A stretch of DNA of 64,000 nt from 13-2-20CM-68-14 sp051955535 (GCA_051955535.1 JBQCGP010000075.1:21019-85018); one strand, 5' to 3'. Counted from the stretch's first letter, positions 51,719 through 60,197 are shown. Notes: a model not told the origin generated them from the sequence alone. A program made the numbers and translations.

Positions 51719-52359
51719 ACGACGACGCCATCACGCGACTCGCGGCCGCCAACCCTGTGCCGACGGGGGCACCGCTTCGCCAACCAGAGCCGCTCGTGCT
51801 GCCGACCCGGCGGATTGCCCTGACGTTGGCGGTCATCGCGGCGGTTGCACTCCCCGCAATCGCCTTCGCCGGCAAGGTCGGAGATCTCCTCGGCCTGTCG
51901 AACCAGGGCACACCGGTCGCGACTGGCTCGCTCGACCTTTCCAGGGACACGGGCCTCAGCGAGGCAATGCAACAGCTCGCCTTTCCCTCGGACCTGCACC
52001 TGCTCGGCGGTGTAAACGGCGTCAGCTTCTACGCGGCACGCCGCTCGGACGGCGACTACTGCTTCGCAATCGAGTCGAAGGTCGCGAAGGGCGTTGGCTG
52101 CGACCTGAACGGCACCTTCCCGTCGCCCGCACGGCCGGTGATGGTCTTTCCGCCGCTTGTGCAATTCGCGGGCTTTGCCGCCGATGGCGTTGCCACGGTC
52201 CGCGGCGTCGACTCTTCCGGCAACACCGTCGTCTCGGCGCCGGTGAGCCAAAACCTGTTCGCCTCGGCGACTCCTGGGCCGTTCCCGACAATCGTTTCGA
52301 TCGAGGCGCTCGACGCGCAGGGCGGCGTCCTCGCGACAGAGCGCCGACCCGGCCGCTAA
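51715..52359 (+). CDS. membrane protein co-translated with the ECF sigma factor
   Basis: The 214-residue product has a short cytoplasmic N-terminus (MNDDAITRLAAANPVPTGAP), one helix at about 37-56 (IALTLAVIAAVALPAIAFAG), and an extracytoplasmic domain containing two cysteines (YCFAIES, GVGCDLNG). It has the position and topology of an anti-sigma factor, but the cytoplasmic part (about 36 residues) is short and lacks a zinc motif. Function as a regulator is inference. Confidence 0.7.
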   Translation: MNDDAITRLAAANPVPTGAPLRQPEPLVLPTRRIALTLAVIAAVALPAIAFAGKVGDLLGLSNQGTPVATGSLDLSRDTGLSEAMQQLAFPSDLHLLGGVNGVSFYAARRSDGDYCFAIESKVAKGVGCDLNGTFPSPARPVMVFPPLVQFAGFAADGVATVRGVDSSGNTVVSAPVSQNLFASATPGPFPTIVSIEALDAQGGVLATERRPGR

Positions 52360-52424
52360 GAGCCCACTTCGCCCGTCACCGCGGTCATGGCTGCACCTTG
52401 AGCGTTTCGGGTACATGAGGACCC

Positions 52425-52874
52425 ATGACCCGCGGTCGACTGATCGCTCTTCCGCTCGCCTGCACGGTCGTCCTCGTGCTGGCCGCGGCTCGAGCTGATT
52501 CGTCCTCACGGCCCGAGCAGATATCGCGCGGTTGCCCGGGCCGGTTCGCGTGGGAGGAGGTCCGGGCCACATCTCTCGACAGCGTCGTAGCGGTTGCCCG
52601 GCGGGTTGCCATCGATCAGGTGATCACGACCTACATGGATCGCAAGGTCCGCCGCACTCTGGCCAATTACCCCGTTCTCGAGGTTGTGGAACTGCTGACG
52701 GGGCCGGCCTTGCCGGCGCAGCAGCCGCTCAGACGACAAGCTGCCCATCGATGCGGCAGCCGCGCAGCCCAAGCGTCGTGGGCGGTTGTCTTCACGGACA
52801 CCGAGTCGCCAATTTGCTGCACAAAGGACGTCCGCTTCGTCGTCCACCTCGGAAACGGGTGGTGGGTCTTCTAG
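52425..52874 (+). CDS. small secreted protein of unknown function
   Basis: 149 residues with a signal peptide (about 1-24, ACTVVLVLAAARA) and a mature domain with four cysteines (SRGCPGRF, HRCGSR, PICCTKD), probably paired. The C-terminus is WAVVFTDTESPICC and VVHLGNGWWVF. No family recognised. Converges with the phosphatase gene, overlapping by 4 bases. Confidence 0.55.
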   Translation: MTRGRLIALPLACTVVLVLAAARADSSSRPEQISRGCPGRFAWEEVRATSLDSVVAVARRVAIDQVITTYMDRKVRRTLANYPVLEVVELLTGPALPAQQPLRRQAAHRCGSRAAQASWAVVFTDTESPICCTKDVRFVVHLGNGWWVF

Positions 52875-53419
52875 GGACCCGCCGCCTGGCTTGGCATGAG
52901 GTACGCGTGCGTGTCGGCCCATTCGGCGAACCACCGAACCCACGCCTCCTGGTCGGCGGTCTCTACGGCTTCCCGGCGATATGCAGCGCGCACCCAAGCA
53001 ACAGCCTCCGCCGACGGCACCCCTGCCAGGACGGCCATGCAGGCCAACACGGTGCCCGTGCGACCTCTGCCGCCCAGGCAGCCGACCTCGACGAGTCCGC
53101 CCTGTTGTGCCCGGCCGAAGGCCTCCGCGATCTGCTGCGCGGCAAGCTCTCGGTCCGTAGGCAGGCCGAAGTCCTCCCAATCGACCACCGTGGCCGGCCA
53201 CGTCGGCTGCCACTGCGCATCGAGGTAAAGACCGAACGTGCGCTCGGGATCATCGACGCGGCGATCGGAGATCGACGACCCGCGGACGTGGGTTCCGTCG
53301 GGGAAGCGGACGATCGACACCTGCGAACTGTACGACTCGACTACACGTGGCTGAGGCCCGCTACCAGACGCCGGGGAAAAGCCGCCGTCTGGTGGCCGCG
53401 AACCGACTGTAATCGTCAC
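52871..53419 (-). CDS. protein tyrosine/dual-specificity phosphatase-like protein
   Basis: Cysteine phosphatase with P-loop CLGGRGR (Cys114 to Arg120, the C-x5-R signature, then Thr-Gly) and a candidate general acid Asp81 in VVDWEDFGLP. A 182-residue single domain, as in small bacterial enzymes of this class. Helices after the P-loop (GTVLACMAVLAGVPSAEAVA) are typical. Substrate unknown; it is not near the BY-kinase gene. Confidence 0.83.
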   Translation of the reverse strand: MTITVGSRPPDGGFSPASGSGPQPRVVESYSSQVSIVRFPDGTHVRGSSISDRRVDDPERTFGLYLDAQWQPTWPATVVDWEDFGLPTDRELAAQQIAEAFGRAQQGGLVEVGCLGGRGRTGTVLACMAVLAGVPSAEAVAWVRAAYRREAVETADQEAWVRWFAEWADTHAYLMPSQAAGP

Positions 53420-53948
53420 CCAACGCCGAGTTCAGCGCACGTTCCTCAGCGCGGATCCGCACGAGCAGGCCAAGGGTCGGGAATACGGCGAGAAGGGCCA
53501 GCGACGCCCAGTTGCTCAGGGCCAGCCCGAATCCGAAGAAGAAGACGATCAGCGCGGTGTACGACGGGTGCCTGACCCAGCGATAGGGACCGCGGTCGAC
53601 GACTGTCTGGCCGGGATGTACGCGCACGTCGACGGTGAAGAACCTGCCGAGCGTGACGATCGACCATTGGCGGACAACGAACCCCGCTGCCATCAGCACG
53701 AGTCCGACGACGAACAGGGGGAACTGGAACTGGTCGATCTCGGCCGCCTTCCAGTGCGTCAGCTCGATCCCACCGACCACGCCGACGACGACCGTAGCGA
53801 CGACGACCGGGAGGCTCGAACTCTCCACCCGCCGGCCGCTCCTGCCGGCGAGGCTGCGGAAGCGCATGGTGAATTCACCGAGCATGAACAGGCCGACCAG
53901 GCCGCCGAAAACGATGTTCGAGCCCGACTGCTCATAAGGCGGCGTCAA
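53361..53948 (-). CDS. isoprenylcysteine carboxyl methyltransferase (ICMT) family membrane protein
   Basis: Membrane methyltransferase-like protein, about 195 residues from a TTG at 53948. Five helices are visible, followed by the family motif DRGPYRWVRHPSYTALIVFF and the C-terminal RIRAEERALNSALGDDYSRF, which binds S-adenosylmethionine. Bacterial members methylate varied small or lipidic substrates. The start is uncertain; upstream in-frame sequence to 54326 runs through the divergent gene. Its stop lies 59 bases inside the start region of the phosphatase gene. Confidence 0.82.
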   Translation of the reverse strand: MTPPYEQSGSNIVFGGLVGLFMLGEFTMRFRSLAGRSGRRVESSSLPVVVATVVVGVVGGIELTHWKAAEIDQFQFPLFVVGLVLMAAGFVVRQWSIVTLGRFFTVDVRVHPGQTVVDRGPYRWVRHPSYTALIVFFFGFGLALSNWASLALLAVFPTLGLLVRIRAEERALNSALGDDYSRFAATRRRLFPGVW

Positions 53949-54031
53949 CGGAGACTTTCTACCGGTCGGCAGGCGGTTGCCGTCACGCAAGTGTCGCCGC
54001 GCTGTGGCGCCACATCGGCGAGACTCCCTTC

Positions 54032-54862
54032 GTGAAGGTCGGTCTGCTGCATCCGGGTGAGATGGGAGCGGCGATCGGGGCGGCCTTGCGCGCCCACGGC
54101 GGCGAGGTTGCGTGGGCATCGCGCGGCCGGAGCGGCGACACCGCGGACCGTGCAGAGAAGGCGGGTCTCGTGGACGCAGGCGACGTGGAGGAGCTATGCC
54201 GTCGCTGCGAGGTGCTGATCTCGGTCTGCCCACCTCATGCGGCGATCGACGTGGCCCGCTCAGCAGCCGGCTTCGAAGGCATCTACATCGATGCGAACGC
54301 CGTCTCGCCCGAGACGAGTCGAGCAATCGACTCCCTTCTCAACCGCTTCGTGGACGGAGGCATCGTCGGTCCCCCGCCGCGCGAGCCGGGGACCACACGG
54401 CTGTATCTCGCCGGCGTCGAAGCGCCGCAGCTTGCTGAGCTGTTCTCAGGGACGATCGTCGACGCGCGGGTGGTGTCGGATCAGCCAGGCGCAGCTTCGG
54501 CGCTGAAGATGGCCTACGCGAGCTGGACGAAGGGCAGCTCGGCCCTCCTGCTCGCGGCTCGAGCGCTAGCTCAAGCCGAAGGAGTCGAGGAGGCGTTGCT
54601 CGAGGAGTGGGGCTTGTCGCTGCCCGATCTCCCCGAGCGGTCGGCCAGAGCCTCTCGCTCGGCGCTGCGGAAAGGCTGGCGCTGGGTGGGCGAGATGAAC
54701 GAGATCACCGCGAGCTACGCCACCGCCGGGCTCCCTGAAGGCTTTCACCAAGCGGCGGCCGAGATCTACCGGCGAGCATCTGGGGAGCCTGACGGCGAAG
54801 CGCTCGAGCAAGTCCTCACTGCCATTCGTGAGACACGCGAGGCTCCCACTAAGCTCTCTTGA
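54032..54862 (+). CDS. NAD(P)-binding dehydrogenase of the 6PGDH/3-hydroxyisobutyrate type (DUF1932-like C-terminus)
   Basis: 276 residues. N-terminal Rossmann fold KVGLLHPGEMGAAIGAALRA (G-x-M-G-x-x-I variant) with YIDANAVSPETSRAIDSLL and GIVGPPPREPGTTRLYLAG; C-terminal helical domain with LKMAYASWTKGSSALLLAAR, where Lys is the usual catalytic residue. The helical half matches the DUF1932 pattern. GTG start at 54032. Substrate unknown. Confidence 0.85.
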   Translation: MKVGLLHPGEMGAAIGAALRAHGGEVAWASRGRSGDTADRAEKAGLVDAGDVEELCRRCEVLISVCPPHAAIDVARSAAGFEGIYIDANAVSPETSRAIDSLLNRFVDGGIVGPPPREPGTTRLYLAGVEAPQLAELFSGTIVDARVVSDQPGAASALKMAYASWTKGSSALLLAARALAQAEGVEEALLEEWGLSLPDLPERSARASRSALRKGWRWVGEMNEITASYATAGLPEGFHQAAAEIYRRASGEPDGEALEQVLTAIRETREAPTKLS

Positions 54863-54863
54863 G

Positions 54864-55052
54864 ATGGAGCGAAGCCTCATACAGCGCATTCACAATCCGC
54901 GGAACCGCGTCTGCGGCTGCTCGCCGGATTGCTGGTGCAAGCGCACGACTCTGGGCCGCGCCGTCAGATGGTGGTTTCCCGGCCGCTACTTCGGCCTGAG
55001 CCACAAGTCGGTCTCGCCCGAGTGGAAGCGGGCGCGAGCGGAAGGCTCGTAA
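54864..55052 (+). CDS. small Cys-rich conserved protein
   Basis: 62 residues with a tight cysteine cluster (RVCGCSPDCWCKRT) suited to bind zinc or an iron-sulfur centre, followed by a Trp-rich basic segment (RAVRWWFPGRYFGLSHKS). It follows the preceding stop by one base, so it is probably translated with it. Function unknown. Confidence 0.6.
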   Translation: MERSLIQRIHNPRNRVCGCSPDCWCKRTTLGRAVRWWFPGRYFGLSHKSVSPEWKRARAEGS

Positions 55053-55059
55053 TTCGGCG

Positions 55060-55266
55060 GTGAGCCCGACCGGCCGTTACGTCGTCCTACAGCAGGTTGC
55101 GGAGGACGAATGGCGGGTCGTCGGCGAGATACCACGCCGGCCCGGTCTTCCGGCCCGGAAATCGCGAGGCCAAGCGATCAAGGATGTGATCGGCCGGGAG
55201 CCGGAGACCGGCGAACGTTTTGCGGTTCTCCCGCGGAGCGAGTGGCGTCTCAGTCTCGACCACTGA
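55060..55266 (+). CDS. small hypothetical protein
   Basis: 68 residues from a GTG 7 bases after the previous stop: TGRYVVLQQVAEDEWRVVGE then SRGQAIKDVIG and FAVLPRSEWRL. The pattern of strands and one helix looks like a compact domain of the kind found in small actinobacterial proteins. No family assigned. Confidence 0.5.
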   Translation: MSPTGRYVVLQQVAEDEWRVVGEIPRRPGLPARKSRGQAIKDVIGREPETGERFAVLPRSEWRLSLDH

Positions 55267-55310
55267 GCCGCCGTCTTCACTTGACGCGTTTCGAGCTGTG
55301 CTCGGTCAGG

Positions 55311-56171
55311 ATGCGCTCGATTGGCGTGCCGATCGGCGTCTCGGTTGTGCTCGCGTTGTCGAGCGGCGCCGCATGCGGGAGCTCCTCGGAGGTAGGCGCA
55401 GACGGAAAAGCACTTCTCACGTTCTCGATGGGCGGCGATGTCTACGTCATGCGCGCAGACGGCAGTGAGCAGCGGCGGCTGACGCGAAGCCGGGCGAACG
55501 ACTTTGCGCCGGCAGGGTCGCCGGATGGCAGAAAGATCGCCTTCACAAGCGACCGCGACGGCCGATTCGAGGTCTACGTCATGAACGCCGACGGCAGCGG
55601 GCAACGCGGGCTGACCCGCCAGCGTGCGAACGCATTTCCGGCCTGGTCGCCCGACGGATGGAGCATCGCCTTCGTGAGTGACCGCGACGGGAACCTCGAG
55701 CTCTACGTCATGAACGCCGACGGCAGCCGGCAGCGACGGCTGACGCGGAACCCTGGAGCCGACGGCTCTCCCGCATGGTCGCCCGACGGGCGAAGCATCG
55801 CCTGTGGATGCGAGCATCGAGGCAACTTCGACATCGAGCTCCTCACTGCCGATGGCAGCGCGGGGCGACGGCTCACGCGTAACCCGCGACTCGACGCAGA
55901 TCCAAGCTGGTCTCCCGACGGCAGGAGGATCGCTTTCGAGAGCAGGCGCAGCGGGAGTTTCGAGGTCTACGTGATCGACGCCGGCGGTGGCCAGGAGCGG
56001 AGGCTCAGGGGCGGTGCCGACCCAGCCTGGTCGCCCGACGGACACACGATCGCGTTCGTACGTAACGGCGGCATCTTCATCATGCAGGCCGACGGTCGGG
56101 GGTCACGAAGGCTGACCGCGACCGGCCATGACGCCGGCTTTCCTGGGTGGCTGGTTCGGGCACACAACTAG
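55311..56171 (+). CDS. TolB-like beta-propeller lipoprotein (PD40 repeats)
   Basis: 286 residues. A lipobox (SSGAAC, Cys near 22) ends the signal peptide, so the protein should be lipid-anchored outside. Then come about six PD40/WD40-like units, each with PAWSPDGRSIAF- and LYVMNADGSRQRRLTR-type phrases. Such propellers bind proteins or glycans. The start is ATG 55311; upstream in-frame codons overlap the previous gene. Confidence 0.85.
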   Translation: MRSIGVPIGVSVVLALSSGAACGSSSEVGADGKALLTFSMGGDVYVMRADGSEQRRLTRSRANDFAPAGSPDGRKIAFTSDRDGRFEVYVMNADGSGQRGLTRQRANAFPAWSPDGWSIAFVSDRDGNLELYVMNADGSRQRRLTRNPGADGSPAWSPDGRSIACGCEHRGNFDIELLTADGSAGRRLTRNPRLDADPSWSPDGRRIAFESRRSGSFEVYVIDAGGGQERRLRGGADPAWSPDGHTIAFVRNGGIFIMQADGRGSRRLTATGHDAGFPGWLVRAHN

Positions 56172-56482
56172 CCTCGGCTGGACGGCGTGCGACCGCTGAG
56201 CTCATGGGCAAACGCTGTTGCCCAGCCTCCGTCACGCATCGGGTGCACCTTCACCCACACGCGGTCCTGCCACTCGCTCAGTTCTAACGTGCCGTTGCGT
56301 TCGGGGAAGCCGAGATGCCAATGGTGGCTGCCGCTTCGACCTGCAAGCTCGCGCTCGCTCCGGACGACGAGCCCGCGCTGACGACACTCGGCGAGGGCCT
56401 CGTCAGCCGTAACCCTTAAGTCGAGTTCGAGCACGACAATCGGATCGTAGGCATCTGCGCTACCGAGAGACGAAGGCCGCAA
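56168..56482 (-). CDS. hypothetical protein
   Basis: 104-residue frame with PIVVLELDLRVTADEALAEC, then SHHWHLGFPERNGTLELSEW and VWVKVHPMRDGGWATAFAHE, a plausible small alpha/beta fold. It overlaps the ends of both neighbours by only a few bases. The true start may be later (near LELDLRV). No family recognised. Confidence 0.55.
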   Translation of the reverse strand: MRPSSLGSADAYDPIVVLELDLRVTADEALAECRQRGLVVRSERELAGRSGSHHWHLGFPERNGTLELSEWQDRVWVKVHPMRDGGWATAFAHELSGRTPSSRG

Positions 56483-57248
56483 CGTCCCTGCTGAAGCGCA
56501 CTGGGTCTTCCCAGCGCGGAGTGTGTCCGACTCCCTGGTAGGTGATCAGGTCGGCATCGGGGAGCGAGTGCGCGAGGTGGTGCTGCATGTCTCGGGAAAC
56601 CAGAGCGTCGGCGTCGCCCCAGATCATGAGCGTCCGTGCCCCAATACTCTCGAGCTCTGTCAGGTCGTCGTACTGGAGGAGTCCCGAGAACACCCCCTGC
56701 CAGACGCGCGCCGGAACCTTCAGGAGCTCTTCCACGAGCAGATCGACAAGGTCAGGCCGGATGCGCGGGGATGACGTGTCGGCGATGAACGACCGCGCGA
56801 ACTTCAGGGTAATCGGGTCTTCCAGTCTGGACACGACGGAGTCGACAAAGCCGACGAGTCGCGCGTCGTCACGGAGCGTTGTCGGAGACGCCTCGAGGAT
56901 CAGTGCTGCGACTCGGCCCGGATGATCGAGAGCGACTCTCCGGGCAACGAGACAGGAGCCCGAGTGGCCCGCCAGGACCGCCTGTTCGATCCCGAAGGCA
57001 TCGAGCAGCTGAACGGCATCGGCCGCGAAGTCCTCGACGCGGTAACCGCTGTCCGGCTTGTCGGACTCCCCGTGTCCGCGCTGAGAGACGGAGATGACGT
57101 GTATCTCCCGCGGTAGCCGATCGAGGACGGGCTGGTAGGAGCGCCACGAGTCGGTTGGCCCCGGGAGCAGCACGAGGGCCGGACCGGAGGCGTCACCCTG
57201 CTGCGCGCACGACAACGTCAGACCGGAGGCGAGAGTGACCGTCGACAC
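56460..57248 (-). CDS. alpha/beta-hydrolase fold protein
   Basis: 262 residues from GTG 57248. Oxyanion region LVLLPGPTDSWRSYQPVLDR, HVISVSQRGHGESDKPDSGY, nucleophile Ser in VLAGHSGSC, acid Asp in MIWGDADALVSR and His in GVGHTPRWEDP. It lacks a lid insertion and resembles esterase or haloalkane-dehalogenase-like enzymes; nothing fixes the substrate. Divergent from the PIN-domain gene. Confidence 0.88.
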   Translation of the reverse strand: MSTVTLASGLTLSCAQQGDASGPALVLLPGPTDSWRSYQPVLDRLPREIHVISVSQRGHGESDKPDSGYRVEDFAADAVQLLDAFGIEQAVLAGHSGSCLVARRVALDHPGRVAALILEASPTTLRDDARLVGFVDSVVSRLEDPITLKFARSFIADTSSPRIRPDLVDLLVEELLKVPARVWQGVFSGLLQYDDLTELESIGARTLMIWGDADALVSRDMQHHLAHSLPDADLITYQGVGHTPRWEDPVRFSRDVAAFVSR

Positions 57249-57305
57249 GCCAGGACCGTACGTGTGCTTCGAAGCACCCCGAGATGAGGCTGTAGCTTCT
57301 GCGGC

Positions 57306-57707
57306 GTGACGCGGTTCGTCGTCGACTGCGAGACACTGCTCCGGATTGCGGCCGGTGAGGTCGTGGTCGCTGCCGAGCACAAGCTCGTCGCGCCGACGCT
57401 CGTCCGGTCGCAGGCGCTGTCGGCGTTGTACCAGGCCGCCCGCCTGGGCGAGATCTCCGCCGCCGAAGGGATCGAGCGGGTGACGCGGATCAACTCCCTG
57501 AAGGTTCGTTTCCTCGGCGACAAGGTGCTTCAGCGGACGGCTTGGAAGGTCGCGGACGAGCTGGGGTGGGAGACGACCTATGACGCCGAGTACGTCGCAC
57601 TCACACAGCTACAGGCGGACGTCTTCGTCACTTCCGACCGCGACCTGGCACGGGCGGTTTCCGGCCTCGTGACGACGGCGACGGTCGACGCGCTACGCAC
57701 GGCCTGA
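57306..57707 (+). CDS. PIN-domain protein (VapC-like), no antitoxin in view
   Basis: 133-residue PIN domain. Acidic residues of the ribonuclease site: Asp7 (RFVVDCETLL), Asp93 (TTYDAEYVAL) and Asp111 (FVTSDRDLA). The second conserved acid, normally Glu in L-x-x-S-E-x-x-x-A-L, is Gln36 here (LVRSQALSAL). No antitoxin gene fits in the 58 bases upstream or just downstream. It may be an orphan, possibly weakened, toxin or a PIN protein with another role. Confidence 0.8.
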   Translation: MTRFVVDCETLLRIAAGEVVVAAEHKLVAPTLVRSQALSALYQAARLGEISAAEGIERVTRINSLKVRFLGDKVLQRTAWKVADELGWETTYDAEYVALTQLQADVFVTSDRDLARAVSGLVTTATVDALRTA

Positions 57708-57799
57708 ACGGCGGGCGGCGACAGCGTCGGGCACCGTGGGCGCGCTCGGCGTAGGCCGCACGCTCGAACGACCCTCGAAACCGGGCTCTCGCTCAAAGA

Positions 57800-58204
57800 T
57801 CAAGACCACGCATACTCGTCATGCTGAGGAAGGTCGTCGAGGATCTCGTACCACGGAGCCTTCGAGCCGACGAACATGTGCGCGGTCGGCTTCAGCGTTG
57901 GCTCGTCGGTAAGTGATCCGTAGGTAACGCGGACCCACGTGCGGTCGTGGTGATGGACCGTCCAGTAGAGGAGCGACCAGCAGTCACCGCAGCGCATTGC
58001 ATGCCGTGACTCGATATCGCCGTCGACCAGGAGCGAATCCGCGCCCTTCGTGACCCTCAGCTTGTCGGGCTCGATCTCGCCCCACGGCACGAAAGCCGAG
58101 CCTGTCGTCGCGCGGCAGTGGGAGCAGTGGCAGTTGTACGCGACAACGAACTCGTCCGCGACTTCGTACCCGACGGCCTTGCACGCACAGCACCCCCTCA
58201 GCAT
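57800..58204 (-). CDS. GFA-family (glutathione-dependent formaldehyde-activating-like) zinc protein
   Basis: 134 residues. Structural zinc ligands in GCCACKAVGYEV and CHCSHCRATTG and a further Cys pair in MRCGDCWSLLYW are the family's marks (the CxC-type first motif reads CCAC here). Members bind zinc and act on small thiol adducts; the exact reaction is unknown. A short remnant of an S51 peptidase lies just beyond its start. Confidence 0.85.
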   Translation of the reverse strand: MLRGCCACKAVGYEVADEFVVAYNCHCSHCRATTGSAFVPWGEIEPDKLRVTKGADSLLVDGDIESRHAMRCGDCWSLLYWTVHHHDRTWVRVTYGSLTDEPTLKPTAHMFVGSKAPWYEILDDLPQHDEYAWS

Positions 58205-58215
58205 GACGAGACCCT

Positions 58216-58374
58216 AGGCGGTCCGGGCTGGCAGACCTCCTGCCGTCGCTTGGCCAGACGGTCTGGGTCGGCGTGAGCGCCGGGAGCATGGTGATGACGC
58301 CTCGAATCGGGGTGGACTTCGTCAACTGGCATTCGCCGGCCGGCGACAGAACACTGGGCGTGGTCGACCCCTGA
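58216..58374 (+). pseudogene. fragment of a peptidase S51 (dipeptidase E-like) gene
   Basis: Open codons read RRSGLADLLPSLGQTVWVG then VSAGSMVMTPRIGVDFVNWH and end at TGA 58372. The phrase V-G-V-S-A-G-S-M-V-M-T contains the nucleophile Ser of S51 peptidases, and the sequence before it is typical of the family, but both ends of the protein are missing and there is no start. A decayed remnant. Confidence 0.55.
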
Positions 58375-58405
58375 GCCGATGCTCAGCCGCCAGCGGGGAT
58401 TCCGT

Positions 58406-58822
58406 TTACTGCTCGCAGAACGCCTTGAGCGAGGCGTACTGCTTGGGTACGTCGCGGCGGATGACCGGCGCGAGAAGCGGGAACAGCAACTTAAGTGCTC
58501 CTCTTGGACGAAAGTCGAAGTCGCTCTCCAGCTGCGTGCCCTCACCGATCGGCGTGAACCTATACACGATCGTGAGGTCAGGATTTCCGCTCGCCTCGAG
58601 CACAAGCTGTGACGGCCGGTCGTGGGCGGCGATCGTCACGTCGTACGGCGAGCCGCCGTTGACGATCGCGAACCGCGAACCCGGCCCGATCGGCTCAGGG
58701 CTCCGCAGCTCAGCGGTGCTGACTCGGCTGTTCCACTCCGTGTCGTTGCGCAGGTCAGCCAGCGTGTCAAAGACCACTTCGGGCGGGCAGGCAAGCCGCG
58801 TCGTCGTGGTGACGCGCACCAC
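58406..58822 (-). CDS. SRPBCC-family protein
   Basis: 138-residue START-fold protein of the polyketide-cyclase/dehydrase-like type: MVRVTTTTRLACPPEVVFDT, LADLRNDTEWNSRVSTAEL and LESDFDFRPRGALKLLFPLL. It should bind a hydrophobic ligand in a cavity. Stands alone; no partner gene overlaps it. Confidence 0.85.
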   Translation of the reverse strand: MVRVTTTTRLACPPEVVFDTLADLRNDTEWNSRVSTAELRSPEPIGPGSRFAIVNGGSPYDVTIAAHDRPSQLVLEASGNPDLTIVYRFTPIGEGTQLESDFDFRPRGALKLLFPLLAPVIRRDVPKQYASLKAFCEQ

Positions 58823-58933
58823 GCGATCCTAGCCCGGCGCGTTCCGCCTCTCAATTACCACGTAGGCCATGCCTCGTGGAGTTGACTCACGCGCGGATCT
58901 ACGCCCCTCGCGCTGATCGGACGTGGGCGGTGA

Positions 58934-59011
58934 ATGCCGCGGGAGCAGATGCGAATCACCGACCCCGATGGCTACGTGTTAATGGTGGCGCAGGTCGACG
59001 AGGACTCCTAG
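58934..59011 (+). pseudogene. C-terminal fragment of a VOC/glyoxalase-family gene
   Basis: Codons MPREQMRITDPDGYVLMVAQ, then VDEDS and TAG, match the last strands of vicinal-oxygen-chelate proteins (R-I-x-D-P-D-G-Y-x-L). No upstream body is present. A separate piece like the first strand of such a protein (EFVSTVAVVAPDP, then stop) is at 61886-61936. Confidence 0.45.
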
Positions 59012-59067
59012 AGCTCGCGTGGGCCAGGCCGCTGCTAGACCGCGCTTGAGTTAACCGGCCGCTGGGC

Positions 59068-59092
59068 TGGGCCAGTGTTGCGGAATGTCCCC
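59068..59092 (+). repeat. array repeat copy 1
   Basis: Consensus of seven copies: TGGGCCAGTGTT, then C plus two variable C/G bases, then GAATGWCCCC; an imperfect dyad centred on the variable dinucleotide. This copy has GCG in the middle and lies 52 bases before the DHFR-like gene. Confidence 0.85.
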
Positions 59093-59143
59093 TGAGCCAG
59101 GATTTTGACTGCATTATTCCGGCGGGAGAAGGGAGACCCCGAA

Positions 59144-59716
59144 GTGGGAAGGATCGTCGTCAGCGAGAACGTGTCGCTCGATGGGGTGGTAGAGGATCCG
59201 GCTGGTGATGAGGGCTTCAGCCGCGGGGGGTGGGTCGGCCTGATCGCGGCCCGTGAGGATGTGGCCAGGGCGGCGCTTGACGAGGCGCTGGGTGCTGAGG
59301 CCTTCCTGCTTGGTCGGCGGAGCTACGAGTGGTTGGCTGCGCGGTGGCCTTCCCGGAGTGGTGAGTTGGCAGACAGGTTGAACACGTTGCCCAAGTACGT
59401 CGTGTCGTCCACCCTTGAGGATCCCGACTGGAACAACTCGACGGTTTTGAAGGGCGACCCAGTGGAGGAGGTCTCGAAGCTGAAGCAGGCGCTGGACGGG
59501 GAGATTGTCGTCGCCGCTAGCTTCCAGCTTCTGCGCACGTTGATGGAGCATGACCTCGTCGACGAGTTGCGGCTGAAGGTCTTTCCTGTCGTGCTCGGGG
59601 CGGGTGAGCGCCTGTTCGGAGAGACGAGCGACACAAGACCACTGCGTCTGGTCGACAGCCAGACGCTCAACGACGGCATCGCCGTCCTCACTTATGAGGT
59701 TGTCCGAAGCTCCTAA
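59144..59716 (+). CDS. dihydrofolate reductase-family protein (RibD C-terminal-like)
   Basis: 190 residues from GTG 59144. GRIVVSENVSLDGVVEDPAG (first strand and substrate loop), EAFLLGRRSYEWLAARWP (nucleotide-binding G-R-R-T/S-Y), VVAASFQLLRTLMEHDLVDE and KVFPVVLGAGERLFGE are standard for this group of NADPH reductases, widespread in actinobacteria with unknown substrates. Confidence 0.9.
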   Translation: MGRIVVSENVSLDGVVEDPAGDEGFSRGGWVGLIAAREDVARAALDEALGAEAFLLGRRSYEWLAARWPSRSGELADRLNTLPKYVVSSTLEDPDWNNSTVLKGDPVEEVSKLKQALDGEIVVAASFQLLRTLMEHDLVDELRLKVFPVVLGAGERLFGETSDTRPLRLVDSQTLNDGIAVLTYEVVRSS

Positions 59717-59746
59717 GCGGCAGCCGGATGCGAGCTGAGGAGAACC

Positions 59747-60148
59747 ATGAACTACTACAACGCACTGGTTCAGGTCGCCGACGACTGTCCCGCCACCGTG
59801 GCGCAGGTACCACAAACGCGAGGTGGCAGGAAGACGAAAGCGGTTGTGGAGTACGAGCTGCTCGCCAAGCACCCTTACAGGTACACCGAAGAGGACATTG
59901 CCTTCGAGGTGTACGCCGTCCTGCACGACTTCCCGAAAGCTAGTTGGCCCACCGAGCGGAAGAAGTTCTTGAGCAAGGGCCACCCGCACCTTCGCGTCTC
60001 GCCGCTCGCGAAACGCTACGGCTGGGGTCTCCACAACAACGCCGAGGGGAGGATCGCGCTGATCGCGGTTGAGTCGCCCCGGTACAAGAAACTCCTGAAC
60101 GACCCGCGCACCGCCAAGGTCGAAGCGTTCCGCTCGAAACGCGCCTAG
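59747..60148 (+). CDS. DUF6157-like conserved protein
   Basis: 133 residues (ATG with GAGGAG upstream): YYNALVQVADDCPATVAQVP, NPYKYT-like HPYRYTEEDIAFEVYAVL, SPLAKRYGWGLHNNAEGRIA. I recognise this as the DUF6157 pattern, though the name is from memory. Function unknown. Second gene in the first module of the repeat array; 30 bases after the DHFR-like gene. Confidence 0.75.
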   Translation: MNYYNALVQVADDCPATVAQVPQTRGGRKTKAVVEYELLAKHPYRYTEEDIAFEVYAVLHDFPKASWPTERKKFLSKGHPHLRVSPLAKRYGWGLHNNAEGRIALIAVESPRYKKLLNDPRTAKVEAFRSKRA

Positions 60149-60172
60149 AGGCGCGACCTATACACCGTCGGT

Positions 60173-60197
60173 TGGGCCAGTGTTCCCGAATGACCCC
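60173..60197 (+). repeat. array repeat copy 2
   Basis: Middle triplet CCC, then GAATGACCCC. It lies 24 bases after the DUF6157 stop and 41 bases before the kinase start. Confidence 0.85.
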
